NCBI GenBank assembly: GCA_014281115.1
Contig: JACONQ010000002.1
Location: forward strand, 186,001-250,000
Direction: 5' to 3'
Length of the DNA: 64,000 nucleotides
Origin: Laburnicola sp. R22_1
Taxonomy: Eukaryota > Ascomycota > Dothideomycetes > Pleosporales > Didymosphaeriaceae
Every line of letters starts with the position of its first letter. Position 1 is the stretch's first letter. The notes under the pieces are model-generated. The model searched no databases. It worked only from the letters and a program-made list of their open reading frames with translations, and had not been told where the DNA came from. Made by a program: the position numbers and the translations under genes. Positions 22,376 to 34,300 of this stretch are shown here, piece after piece.

Positions 22376-25300
22376 TCACCGCGCGCTCCTGATCCATCCA
22401 ACCACGCCTACGCTGTACCCCACCAGGCCCCCCACCCTCTGCCTCTCCTTCTTGGCCTCCTCCTGCCACTTCCGCAACAGCCCTACCAGCTGCTCGTCTT
22501 GCACCACCACATCGCCGTGTAGCCGCAGCAACACGCTCATCCACGCCTGCACGAGCTCGTAGTCCTTCCGCTCCTCCAGTCTCCTCGTCAGTGCTTCGAT
22601 GAATGTGCGGAGCTCGCTGTATGGCGGTGTCGTCTCGAGCGTCCGGATGGCAATGTCCGCCGCGGAGGGTGGAAGTGACGAGAGATGGGACAGCACGGTT
22701 GCGTAATCGCACGTCTCGGCTGCGTGGGCCAGATGGCGTGTAAACTCGCTTGTACATGTCGCCGTTGAAGACCTCGAGGCCAGCGCGGAGCTGGATATGC
22801 GAGACGCTGGTTCAGCATCGACCGAAACAAGAGCCTTGTTCCCGTCGGGCTGCGAGGTAGACGGCAGGAAGAAGGGCGCCTTCTCGGGGGGCGTCGGTGC
22901 TTCTTTGGGCTTGTTGCGGGCGCGAATAACGTCGAGATGGAGCAATGTCTGCCATCGCGCTTTAGGCACGAAACTCAGTGTCGTGATGCCTTCGCTCAGT
23001 TGGTCCATAACGGGTACCACCGTCTCATCCTCATCGTCTTCGACTTCTTCTTCGGCCGCTGCGTCCACCAGCCCCACGCCTCCGTCACCCGAGACGGTAG
23101 GGGCACTCATGATAGCTATCTCCTCCTCCGATATTTGTCGTGTGGATACGTGCGTGAACAGCGTCCGATTTGTCCAGACATGGACCCCTACCTCACCATC
23201 GAGAGCCGTGGCGAGATACTCTCCAGAGGGAGAAAAGGCAACTGCAGTGCATGGTCCTGGTAACTTCATTGCGTCGATGAGGTGGCCGGTAGGCAGATCC
23301 CAGACTCGGACAGTGGAGTCAGATGTTGCGGCTATTATCCATCGACCGTCCGTGGAAAAAGTATAGTCGATTATGTGCAAATCCGCGTGGGACCGCGAAG
23401 CCCATAGCTCACGAACGAGCTTCTTCGTCTCAATGTCTATCACCCGAATTGACCCATTATCACAATTCATTGCGACCAGATCGCTGCTACTGTGATACCG
23501 AAGTCCGAGAATCTTGGTCATCGGGTACCAATCGATCTCGTGCTGTAGAATCCCAGTCGCAAAGTCCCAGAACTGTGACAAGTTAGTACCCACGCATAGA
23601 ACCCTAAACGTCGCATTCTGACCTTTACATTGCCATCGTCGCTACAGCTGATGATGACGCGATTCAATCCATCTACGGCGAGGCCAGTAATAGGGCCCTT
23701 GTGCCGACCTTGCCCCTTGCCAAACTTCTTGTTCGACGGGATTTCCAAACTCAAGACGTCATTCTCTCTCTGGAGTTGCTCCAGCTTTAACTTCTTGGCT
23801 TCAGCTGGGGTCAACCGTGCGGGAAATCTTCGTCGGTGCTGGCCAGACTGCAGATTGTACATATCAATAGCGCCACCAGCAGACCCAATCAAGGCGAATG
23901 TCCCGCATGGCGAGATGGCTACACTCTGTCAATAGTTAGCGTATGTCCACAAGAAATTTGAGTATTTTGACATACTCTGACTTCAGTGTCATCCCCAGTA
24001 CTGAAGGTCCACCTTCCAGCTCGCTTGCGACCCCAAAACCAAGTTCTCGCGTTTTTGTCCCCGGCATGCCCCGTCACGATGCTTTCCCACCCCGTCATGT
24101 TTACCTCGGACGACCCCTTCCCCTTTTTTCCCTTCACCTTGGACGAATTATTCCATACCCCAGTCACGCCTGGCATTGTTCCCATGTCACCATCGCGATT
24201 AAGGGAACATGCCATACAAGAGATTGCTGGAGCCTTTAAATTCTCGAACGTGCCATGAAGCCTGGCGTTGTTGGCGACACCATTAAGAAGACCCATCTTC
24301 TTTGCTTTCTTTTTGATGGCGCCTTGACTGAGTTCAGTGCTTTGGCCATCTCGTCGTAAACTCCAACCCCACAAGCTTCGATCCTGACTGGCGCTTAGCA
24401 ACCACTTTCCAACATCATCCGAACCGTCCGATTTTGATGGCAGGAACTTCAATGATGAAACAGGGGCTGCGTGTCCGCCGCGAGAATGCAAAATCCGCGG
24501 GGTTGGCGAGAAAGGCGTCTCATCAAAGATCCAACTTTTCAGGGAGTTGTCCAAGCCGCTCGAGACAATGACCGACTGACCTGCCAAGAACTCTATCCTC
24601 GTAACACCACCGCCAACGCCCCCATTGGCGGACGGTGGAGGATTGTGTGCGCCATGCAACGTGCCCATCTTCCGACCCTTGTCGTTGAGATCCCAGAATG
24701 TAATGTCGCTGCTGTATTTGCTCGCTGTCGCCATTACGCCGTCTTTACGTCCGTCGTCTCCTGCGCCGAGCCCATCTGTTCTGAACGATATGGAGGTGAT
24801 TGGGGACTTCTTGGAAGAGGCCAGATTGAGTCGGAGAATCTCCTTGTCGGTCCTGACATCATGGATAGTCACCGGGCCTGACTCGTACGCAATTGCAAGG
24901 AGACACAGAGCAGGTGTCGGCTGGAGTGCAGTGACAGAGCCAAAATTGGCTGCAGGCGGAAGGAGGGTGAACAGCAACTTGGCGGTGGTAACATTCCAGA
25001 TCTCGACGGAGCCATCTTGCCTTCCCACAAAGATCTTGTTGAGGAAGGTCGGCATGTTGCAGATACAGCCAGAAAGAGCACTGGCCGAGGCGCCCTGCAA
25101 CGTGGTGTAGTGTTCCAAGGTTGAAGACTTCCACACTTCAATCCTAGTCGCACCGCATCCGACGATCCACTCGCCGAAGGCCAGGAGGCGCGTCATGTTC
25201 TCGGTGGAGGCTCGCGGCAGCTCCAGCTCGTCCACCTTCTTGCCGCGCTGAAACAGCCAGATACCCCTCGGTGACCCTGAATCCGGACCACCCCAAGCTG

Positions 25301-25674
25301 CCAGCACCACCTTCTTCCATGCCAGTGTTGCCGTAATGCATTCGGGCGTCTGGGGTCGGGTGATGAAGACTAGGTTCAGTCCCCGTCGCAGGTCATATGT
25401 CTGCAGCGACCTGCCAACCGAAGTGGTAATCTGGAAGGTCGCTTTGCCGAGCGGAAGAGCGGTGAATGGGACATGGGTAGGAGACACGAGGCCAATAGTC
25501 TGCAGCGGTCAGCGTCTACATGGCCGTTTGAGCTAGAGCAGAGCCTACTCTGAAGGGCGCAAATATCTTGGATTTGCGGGCAACCGTGGCTGCATTTTTC
25601 TCACTGCTGGCCTGAAGCTTCGGACGCTTTGCAACGGGACCGGAGGCCACAGCGGGCAGCTCGGGGGCGGGCAT
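22376..25674 (-). CDS. UTP21: U3 snoRNP protein Utp21 (WDR36)
   Basis: Model: complement(join(22376..23572, 23623..23925, 23976..25499, 25549..25674)), 1049 residues; all junctions are GT-AG and in phase. Utp21 is a tandem WD40 beta-propeller subunit of the UTP-B part of the small-subunit processome, acting in the nucleolus in 18S rRNA maturation. Diagnostic stretches are AIKKKAKKMGLLNGVA, MTGWESIVTGHAGDKNARTW, FWGRKRAGRWTF, VAFSPSGEYLATALDG and HVWTNRTLFTHV, and the C-terminal helical Utp21 domain (LRTFIEALTRRLEERKDYEL). The start at 25674 gives MPAPELPAV and a basic stretch before the first blade. It is divergent from VIP1. Confidence 0.95.
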
Positions 25675-26187
25675 GTTAGCTGCGTTGCGACGAGACGGCT
25701 GTTGCGCGCGACGGCGACGACGATGAGTAGATAATTTTCTTGCCGAGATAGATAAGATTAGATCCGAGATTAGATCCGAGATTAGATTAGATTAGATTAG
25801 ATGCCCCACCCCGCGCCAAACCGATCGTCGCACCTGGGCAGGGTCTCGCACACGCCACACCGGCGGTGTGCTTCAGTATTCAGCATTTGAGTGAATAACA
25901 GCAGTGAAGCCCCCCAGTAGGAATTGAGATGGTTTACTGTGCTGCGTGCCACGGGCAGCTGCGCAGTGTTTCCCATGCACTCACTACGTAGTCTTGTGCA
26001 GTTGCACATGCATGCCATTCTACCTCCTTGGTATGACGCAGGCGGCTCTAATCTCGCATGCAGCAAGCACACCAGGACGGCAGGACCCGTGGACGTGTAG
26101 GGCTCGACCGCCTCTGCCCTACCATTTGCAACTCTTCGTCCCCTCGACACATGGCTACGTGACTGTCCTGCTTCCCCATCGCCCTCC
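25675..26187. promoter_or_regulatory. Divergent promoter region UTP21 / VIP1
   Basis: The 513 bp between two divergent start codons must hold both promoters. It includes a short tandem repeat (25751-25800). No TATA box or known factor site was identified. Confidence 0.6.
25751..25800. repeat. GATTA-type short tandem repeat
   Basis: Iterations of GATTA and GATTAGATCCGA, about 50 bp long, 77 bp upstream of the UTP21 start codon. Confidence 0.85.
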
Positions 26188-29100
26188 ATGGAGCTGCCCG
26201 AGAATGCGCGCCCGAGGCAGTTTCCTGCGCGTCGCCCTTCGAGAGCTTCAGTGTCCGATGTTGGCCGCGAGACGACGCCACTAGCAGATCCGTCCCGCCC
26301 ACCGCGGTCAGAGCCAGACGCAGAGTCGAACCGCATGTCCTTTTCGTCTCTCTACTCCATTGCCTCAGGAATACGGATGAGCGGTCCCGCATCTGTCGCC
26401 GGCTCTGACGAGGGTAGTACGCTCACAGCGAGACATGTTCAGAAAATATACCTAACAGCGGGCAGGCCACAGCTACGGCACCACAACGGCCACTTCTACG
26501 CTTTCCATCACCACGGCCAGCCAAAATGGCAGTCTGGGTCCCAAGACCTCTCACCCTACCCACAGTCCCGCCGACGCCTCACCCCCGCCGCCGTCTTCGA
26601 TTCCGCAAGCCAACAACGAGCACCGTGCCCGCAGCCGTACGCAAGCCCAGCGACGCATCAGTGGAAGCACCGGCGCAAGCAGCAGCCCAGGGGGCAGCAG
26701 GGACATGCGGGAGCCCCGCAAGCGGACCAAAGGCATCATCGGTGTCTGCGCGCTCGAGTCCAAGGCCCGCAGCAAGCCGGCACGCAACATCTTCGGGAAG
26801 CTCGTCGATGACTTCGAGGTCAAGATCTTCGGCGACAAGATCATCCTCGACGAAGACGTGGCGAATTGGCCTGTCTGCGATTTCCTAATCTCCTTCTTCT
26901 CCGACGGCTTCCCGCTCGATAAGGCCATCGCCTATGCACGCCTGCGCAAGCCCTTCTGCGTGAATGACCTGCCCATGCAGCAGGTGCTGTGGGACCGCCG
27001 CTTGTGCCTGATGATCCTCGACCAACTCAAGGTTCCCACTCCGCGCCGTGTTGAAGTCAGCCGAGATGGCGGGCCTCGGCTGCAAAGCGCCGAGTTTGCC
27101 AAACAGCTCGAGCAAAGAACTGGCGTGGCGCTTGGCGGACCTGACGGTATGGGAGGGGACGTTGCCCCGCCCAAGGAGGTTGAGCTGATCGACGATGGCA
27201 ACACTATTCGCGTCGACGGCGTGACGCTCACCAAGCCCTTTGTCGAGAAGCCCGTAAGCGGTGAAGATCACAACATCCACATCTACTATCATAGCAAGGA
27301 TGGAGGAGGTGGCCGCAGGCTTTTTCGCAAAGTAAACAACAAAAGCTCCGAAAAGGACGACACTTTGCTTATGCCGCGGTCAATAACCAAGCCGGGCAGC
27401 AGCTATATTTATGAGCAATTTCTGCAGGTCGAGAACGCCGAAGACGTAAAAGCATACACGGTTGGGCCCAACTTCTGCCACGCCGAGACCAGAAAGTCGC
27501 CCGTTGTCGACGGTCTAGTCAAACGAAACCCAAGTGGCAAAGAAGTCCGCTATGTAACCAACCTGACCGAAACCGAGACGGTCATAGCGGCGAAGATCTC
27601 TAACGGTTTCGGCCAAAGAGTATGTGGGTTTGACCTGCTTCGAGCAGGTGATCGCAGCTATGTTATTGATGTGAACGGATGGAGCTTCGTCAAAGATAAC
27701 CAGAGCTACTATGAGAAAGCTTCCAATATATTAAAAGAGCTTTTTCTTGAAGAGATCCAGCGGAAAGAACGCAAGAATACCCAAAATGCCGCTGCCGAAG
27801 TTCACGATGCACCCTCATCGTCAGCCGCGTCAAAGAAGAGCACTGGTGGACATAGGAACACGCTCAAGGAAATCTTCAAATCTCCCAGTATGTCAAAATT
27901 GGCTAACCATCATCCCCATCTACCCCATAAGCACCAGTCAGGCACTGATCCAAATTCACCTGAGGTATCGCTAAATACCACTCCTATCGCAGCCTCCCCC
28001 AGCCTTGAGAAGCCCGAGGGCACGCATGTTTCTACGAGTCACCCGCTCCCCAAAGTCCAATCCGAGACAGATCTACTATCACCGCCATCCGTTCGCGATG
28101 AAGACCTGCGTTTAGAAACAAAAGGCTCGCACTCCGATGATCATGTCAACGTACCGCCGCCTGCATCCAAGGCCCAGTGGAAATTGAAGGGCGTGGTGTC
28201 TGTAATCCGACATGCGGATCGCACCCCGAAGCAAAAGTTCAAATACACTTTTCATACAAAGCCCTTTGTCGACCTGCTCAAAGGACACCAGGAAGAGGTG
28301 CTTCTGATTGGCGTAGCTGCACTCCAGAGTGTGAGTGATGCTGTGAAGGTAGCTATGAAGGAAGGGGAAGAGGATCCAAAGAAACTCCGTGAGCTGCAAG
28401 TCTACCTGGACAAAAAGGGAGCGTGGCCTGGTACCAAAGTTCAGATTAAGCCCATGTTCCGCAAACGACGGAGAGAAGAAATGCTGCCTGGCGATAAGCC
28501 TGAAGAGTCCCCTGAGCGTACGCGTGCAGCTTCTGTGGCTAGCGAAGGGGCTAGCATCGCTGAATTGGCGGGGAAACGGAGCGATTCAATGTCCGGACTC
28601 ACTCTCTCAAGGATATCGGCGGCCGAAAATAACCTGATTTTGGACAAACTGCAACTGATCATTAAATGGGGTGGGGAACCGACGCATTCAGCGCGGCATC
28701 AAACACAAGATATGGGTGCGAATTTCAGAAACGATCTACTTCTGGTGAACAGAGATGTTCTCGACGACGTTTCCATATTCAGCTCCTCCGAGCGACGCGT
28801 CACCACCAGCGCGCAGATTTTTGCTGCATCATTTCTGGAGAAAGATGATGTTTCAGCTCAACATATCCAGGTCCGTAAGGATCTCCTCGACGACTCCAAT
28901 GCCGCAAAAGATGTTATGGATAAAGTGAAGAAGAAGCTTAAGACCCTTTTACGCGCGGGCGACAAGGCCCCGCCTCAGTTCGCTTGGCCCAAAGATGTTC
29001 CGGAGCCCTATATCGTCGCTAAACAGGTCGTGGAGCTGATGAAATTTCACCAACGTGTGATGAATCACAACTTCAAGAAGCTCGAATCGGGCGCAGTTTC

Positions 29101-30596
29101 TTCGCTGCATGCCGCTGTTGGCACTTCCGGGGAAGCGACCTCACCTGGCGCTCTTGGTCAAGTAGCCAACATCAACCAGATACAATCCCGGTGGTGTTGT
29201 AATGAAGGCCCGGAACTGTTCAAAGAGCGCTGGGAAAAGCTCTTCAAGGAGTTCAAAGACGCGGATAAAGTTGATCCTAGCAAGATCTCGGAGCTGTATG
29301 ACACCATGAAGTTCGATGCTCTCCACAATCGACAATTTCTGGAATGGGTGTTTACTCCAGATGCCGTGTGCCTTGACGAGGAATCTGTAGCAGATAGTTC
29401 CAGATGCGTGTCAATGGACAGCCAGGCCAGGCCGCCACCACCATCCGCTCCATCTGAGCCGAAAGTGGAAATGAAAGAGCAACCTTCTGAAAAGGCGCCA
29501 GACCGTGGGAGTCTTGCACATCGCATGGGCTTCCGTCGCCGGTCTGAGATTGCGATCAAGCCTACTGCGCCTCCAGCATACGTACACGACTCGTACTTCA
29601 AGCTCTACACGGGAATTAGCAATGCCTCAACGAAGGAAAAAGTTGACGCGCGGCTCGTCAAGTTGCGCGAGATGTACCACCTCAGCAAAGTCCTCTTCGA
29701 CTACATCGGCCCGCAAGAGTACGGCATCGACAACGAAGAGAAGCTCGAGATCGGCCTCCTCACCTCCCTGCCTTTGTTGAAAGAAATCGTCGAAGATCTC
29801 GAAGAACTGCAAGCGTCGGACACGCCTAAGAGCTTTTTCTACTTCACGAAAGAATCGCACATTTATACGCTGCTGAACTGTATCCTCGAGGGCGGGATCA
29901 AGACCAAGATTGAACGCAACGCTATTCCTGAGCTGGACTACCTTAGCCAGATTGGCTTTGAGTTGTACGAGTCGGAGAATGCGTCGACGGATGAGTCGCC
30001 GAATACTTTTAATTATAGTATTCGTATTACGCTGTCGCCTGGGTGTCATGCTTTTGCGCCGCTGGATGTGTAAGTCTTTTTTTCTTTTCTTAGCTCTTGA
30101 ATGGATGATCCCATGGTCGGAATTGCGAACTGTTTTGCTAACGCGGTGTGTGTCACTGGCAGACAACTCGATTCGCGGCATATGATTGGCTTTTCGCCCC
30201 GGCGGAGTCTGACGGCCCATCATGACTGGAAAGAAGTGCTCGAGACGCTGCGGGCGAAGTTTCATACGTACGTCTGAGCTCTCCCTCCTCCTCTTATTCT
30301 TCTTCCCCCATTGACATTCCACGAGTAGATTGGATTGATTGCTAACTTTTTTTTCTTTTTGTTTCGCATCGTACAGCGTTAAACTTCCGAAATCCTTCGT
30401 CGCCATCAATCTAAGTGAGAAGGTACCTGATGAATTTGGGGGGGTTAGTGGGGACCGGGAGCAGCGGAGGGGGGCGTTTGGGAGTGGGGATGCGTCTGCG
30501 TCGGTGGTGGGTGAAGAAGAGAAGCAGGCTGGGGGGGGGGGTGTTGGGAAGGTATACGGATGGGGATGTGGATGCGGAGGGGGGAGAGGGTGTTAG
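26188..30596 (+). CDS. VIP1: Inositol hexakisphosphate/diphosphoinositol-pentakisphosphate kinase (Vip1/Asp1/PPIP5K)
   Basis: Model: join(26188..26413, 26466..30069, 30163..30267, 30377..30596), 1384 residues. This bifunctional enzyme makes and breaks inositol pyrophosphates (IP7/IP8), which act in phosphate signalling and polarised growth. A disordered Ser/Pro-rich N-terminus precedes the ATP-grasp kinase domain (about 160-500; GIIGVCALESKARSKP, CDFLISFFSDGFPLDKAIAY, YVIDVNGWSFVKDN). A disordered linker leads to the histidine acid phosphatase-like domain, opening with RHADRTPKQKF near residue 657. Intron 1 could start at 26414 or 26417 with the same phase. The last exon runs from VKLPKSFVAINLSEK into a Gly-rich tail coded by long G runs. 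Confidence 0.94.
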
Positions 30597-31327
30597 GGTT
30601 CCGCCGCAGATTTAGGGGGTGGAGATGGGGTGGAGATGAGGTGGGGTGGGTGCGTGGGGGAAGGGTATTGTTGGCGTATTATCAAGAGAAAAGGACTAGA
30701 GTTTGGGACCTTGAGGTAGATGGGAAAAGGATGTTGGTGTATTGTTGTATTGCTGGGTTGGTTGATGAGTTGATGAGTTGATGAGTTGATGAGTTGATGA
30801 GTTGATGTGTGTGTAGTTCGGACTACTCGACGTCTCGCCTTTTCTTTCTTTCCTTCTTTCTCTTTTTTCGGTGAGACATGCATGATGCGTAGTGCATAGA
30901 ATTCATTTTCCTGCCCGATAGATAAATAATTTCTCCATCCATCCCATCCCGCCGTCCACGGTGTAGTGTGGTGTCATGGATAGACAGCATAGCATTCAAA
31001 TACGTAGAAATAGCGATAGAATTAGTTATGTTTATTTCTCTAGGTATGCACCTGTCTCGCACCCCCTCGCCCCACCGAAAAAAAAAAGCCACCACACCAG
31101 AGCCAAAAAAAGAAACCAAAGACAACAAAATTAAAAATCTCTATCCATTAAGAACAAAAAAAAGAAGAACGCACAAATCTAATCCATGCACACCCCACCC
31201 CAATCTCCCAAGAAACAAGAACCATGCATGGGAGTGACCCAGCCCAACCCATCGAGTCTACCCCGCAACTCTAACTCTACCACGATAACCATAACGCACT
31301 CACACTTCAAAATCTCTATCCCCCCCT
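30597..31327. other. Convergent 3' spacer VIP1 / FAS2
   Basis: Holds both 3' untranslated regions. It contains an 8-bp tandem repeat (30761-30806), a T/C-rich tract near 30840-30870 and A-rich tracts at 31078-31160. No gene seen. Confidence 0.6.
30761..30806. repeat. 8-bp tandem repeat GTTGATGA
   Basis: Nearly six head-to-tail copies of GTTGATGA in the spacer downstream of VIP1. Confidence 0.92.
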
Positions 31328-34300
31328 CTAGAAAGAAGCCACAGCAACAGCAACAGCCTGGTCATCCGAATGGCTGATACTAACGGTGACCTTCTTCAGA
31401 CCCACACGCTTAGCTTCCTGTTGCGCGATGCCGGAAAGCTAGAGAGTAATATTAGCATTTGAAACCCACATTTCGCAAGACGATCAATCATACCTTTGCA
31501 CTCGGTGCCCCATTCTCATCATTCACAATCTCAATATCCTTCAGCGGTGCACCAGCACCCTGCCCCTTGACACCCAGCGACTTGAACACAGCCTCCTTCG
31601 CCGTCCACTTGCCAGCAAAGCTGGACTGCGGGCTCGCAGCCTTTTGGCAGTACGCGATTTCCGCGCTTGTAAAGTTGCGTTCCAGGAACGTGTCATTTTC
31701 CGTGTTGATCGCATCGATGCGCTCGACATCTACGCCGACCTTGGTACCCGCAGAGGCCGAGGCTTGTGTAATCGATTCAAGCATTTTTTGCGTCTCGTCC
31801 GCTTTGGCGTCCTTCTTCAGCGCACCCGTGTCGAGCTTCTGCGGATAGCTGTACTTCTGCGTCTTCGGGTCCACGGTGACACGCGCCCTAGGGTTGAGGA
31901 AGACCTCTTGCATCCGCTCATCTTCGTAGGGTGCCTTGTCCTTGGCGCGGAACATTGTGTTGTTGACAAGGGCGTCGTGGAAATACCTGTAGGCGGTCTT
32001 CTGGCGGGCCTCAACCTTTTGCTTGTAGTTGGCAAATTCGGCATGGTCGAGCGTAGCGAAGAGATACTTTGGATGAATACCAATGGCTTGAGTACCCTTC
32101 TGTCCGAAACCGAAAGACGTGACGGAGAAAGCCTTGATACCGTCGGTTTGGATGGATCGGGATGGGTAAACAATGTAGTCGAATGTCTCCATGACCTTGT
32201 CGACATTGTCTGCATTGCGGTTGCCGGGAACGAGACCGGAGTTGAGGACTTGCAAGCAGCCGTTGAACATCCATGCACCTGCAGCTCCCTTGGGATGCCC
32301 AGTGAGATACTTTTGGAAGATACCCAGCAGAGCATTACCCTTGGTACGGCCAAGATGTCGCATCTGGCTGCAGACGACGTCCGACTCGTTCTTGTCGTTG
32401 GCAACAGTCGAGGTACCGTGAAATGACGCGACATCGAGATCGTCTATTGTCAGGCCCCAAGTGGCGAGGGCACCCCGAAGAGGAGCAATGCGGTGGTCCT
32501 GTTTCCAGAAGGTATTGCCGAGACTGTTGAGAGCATCCTTCTCCTGACGCTTAGCCTCCCGCTCAATATGAGCGGCGCGCTCCTGAAGGTAATCTGACTC
32601 ATTGAAGTTCTCAGCGGAATCCTTGATGGCTGCGACCTCTTCTTGGAGGTACATTAGCTCGGATTCCTGCCATTGCTTGATCTGCTTCTTGCGAAGATCC
32701 AGTTGCCTCCTCCTGTACTTGATGTCCAACAAGGGCGAAGGGTACTTGGAAGGAATTTCACGAGCCGTGCTCAAGACACCCTTGCCTGGGGCAGGAACGG
32801 AACGACCAATCTTGTCTGTAGCCGTAGCCGTGAAGCCGAGGATACCATGGATAGGAAGACCCATGTCAAGCGCGAGGCGGGCATCCATAATGACTTGCAT
32901 ACCGCAACCCTGGGATTCCATAAAACCATTTCTGGTGGTCGTGGTCGGACGAGACATTTCTTGGGGTGTACGACCGTGGGCAAACTCATCCTCAGCGTTG
33001 CTAGTGGCCTTCATGTTGGCGAACTCATAGGAACCCTCCTCTTGGAAGTCATCAAAACCACCAACGAAGCAGACGCGAGCCTTGCCCTCGACGATGGTAT
33101 CGTAACCGATGTCAAGAGATTCCACAGCAGTAGCGCAAGCACCGACAGGAGTCTTGATGGGTCCGGTAGACGACATGAGCAACATGTTGATCCAGGCGCT
33201 CATGGTGTTGATGAACGACTCTTGCAGAATATCCTTTTGAACAGGCTTGTCAAGGAAGCGATCCTTGTACATGCCGCGCAGAGCAGACGTACCACCAATA
33301 CCCGAACCGATGCAGTTACCGACTTCGGACAGATGGACATACTTGTAAAACTCGTACGGGTCGGTGATACCACTGGATAGCAAACACTCGGCCGTGCAGA
33401 CAAGAACATAGAGTGTAACAGGGTCGACCTGGGAGATGATATCATCGGGAATACCATATATCCTTGCGTCCCAGCCAGTAGGGACCTGGCCAGCAACGAG
33501 ACGGTCAAAGCGCAGCGCCTTGGGAATCAACAAGGTAGCACCCTTCTTGAGACGGATGGTGTATTCTCCAGAGTCTGGAATTTCGAAAATCTCGACCTTA
33601 TCACCGTGCTGTCGCTTGAATTCATCGGCGTTCTCCTTGGAAGCCTCAAACGGATCAAGATCCTCCTCAACCTGGATCTCCTGCAGAAGCTGCTTCTTAG
33701 TGGGATCGTACCCCTGGAACAGCTCAGGTTCGATCAGGCGGATACCCGAGTGCTCCAAGATGTACTTTTCGTATTTTGACTTGACATCCTTATCATCGAC
33801 TGGCTCTCCAGATTTGGCATCGACCCAGCCAGAGTAGCTCTTCCCTTTGAGAGGACCGTTGTGATTCTTGATAAGACCGGTCATCCAGGCCATCTCAACG
33901 CACCCCTCAAGCGAGAACTCGCCGTACGCCTCCATCTCCCAACGCGTTCGAGAATTGCCCCACGGACCAATCTCGGCAAAGCCAGTGACAACGACCACTT
34001 TTTCGAGATCGACCATGCCTTTGAGATCAGCATTAAGAGGCTCCACCTCACTATTCCACTCGGGAAGTTTGGGAAAGTCGAACTTCAGATTGGCTCTGGG
34101 CTCAATGGTGGTCTTCTTATACAGAGCCTCGCTGGCCTCGCCGTTGACGACTTTGTTCTCAATAGCGTTCTCCTTGATAACGGCCCTGCGGACCTCGCTT
34201 GTCTCTGTGTACTCCTTTCGAAGGTCGGTCATGAGATCCTTGAGGTTGGGGATATACTGGAATCCGCCGTTCAGGTCAGCCCAGACTGGCTCAACCTGGC

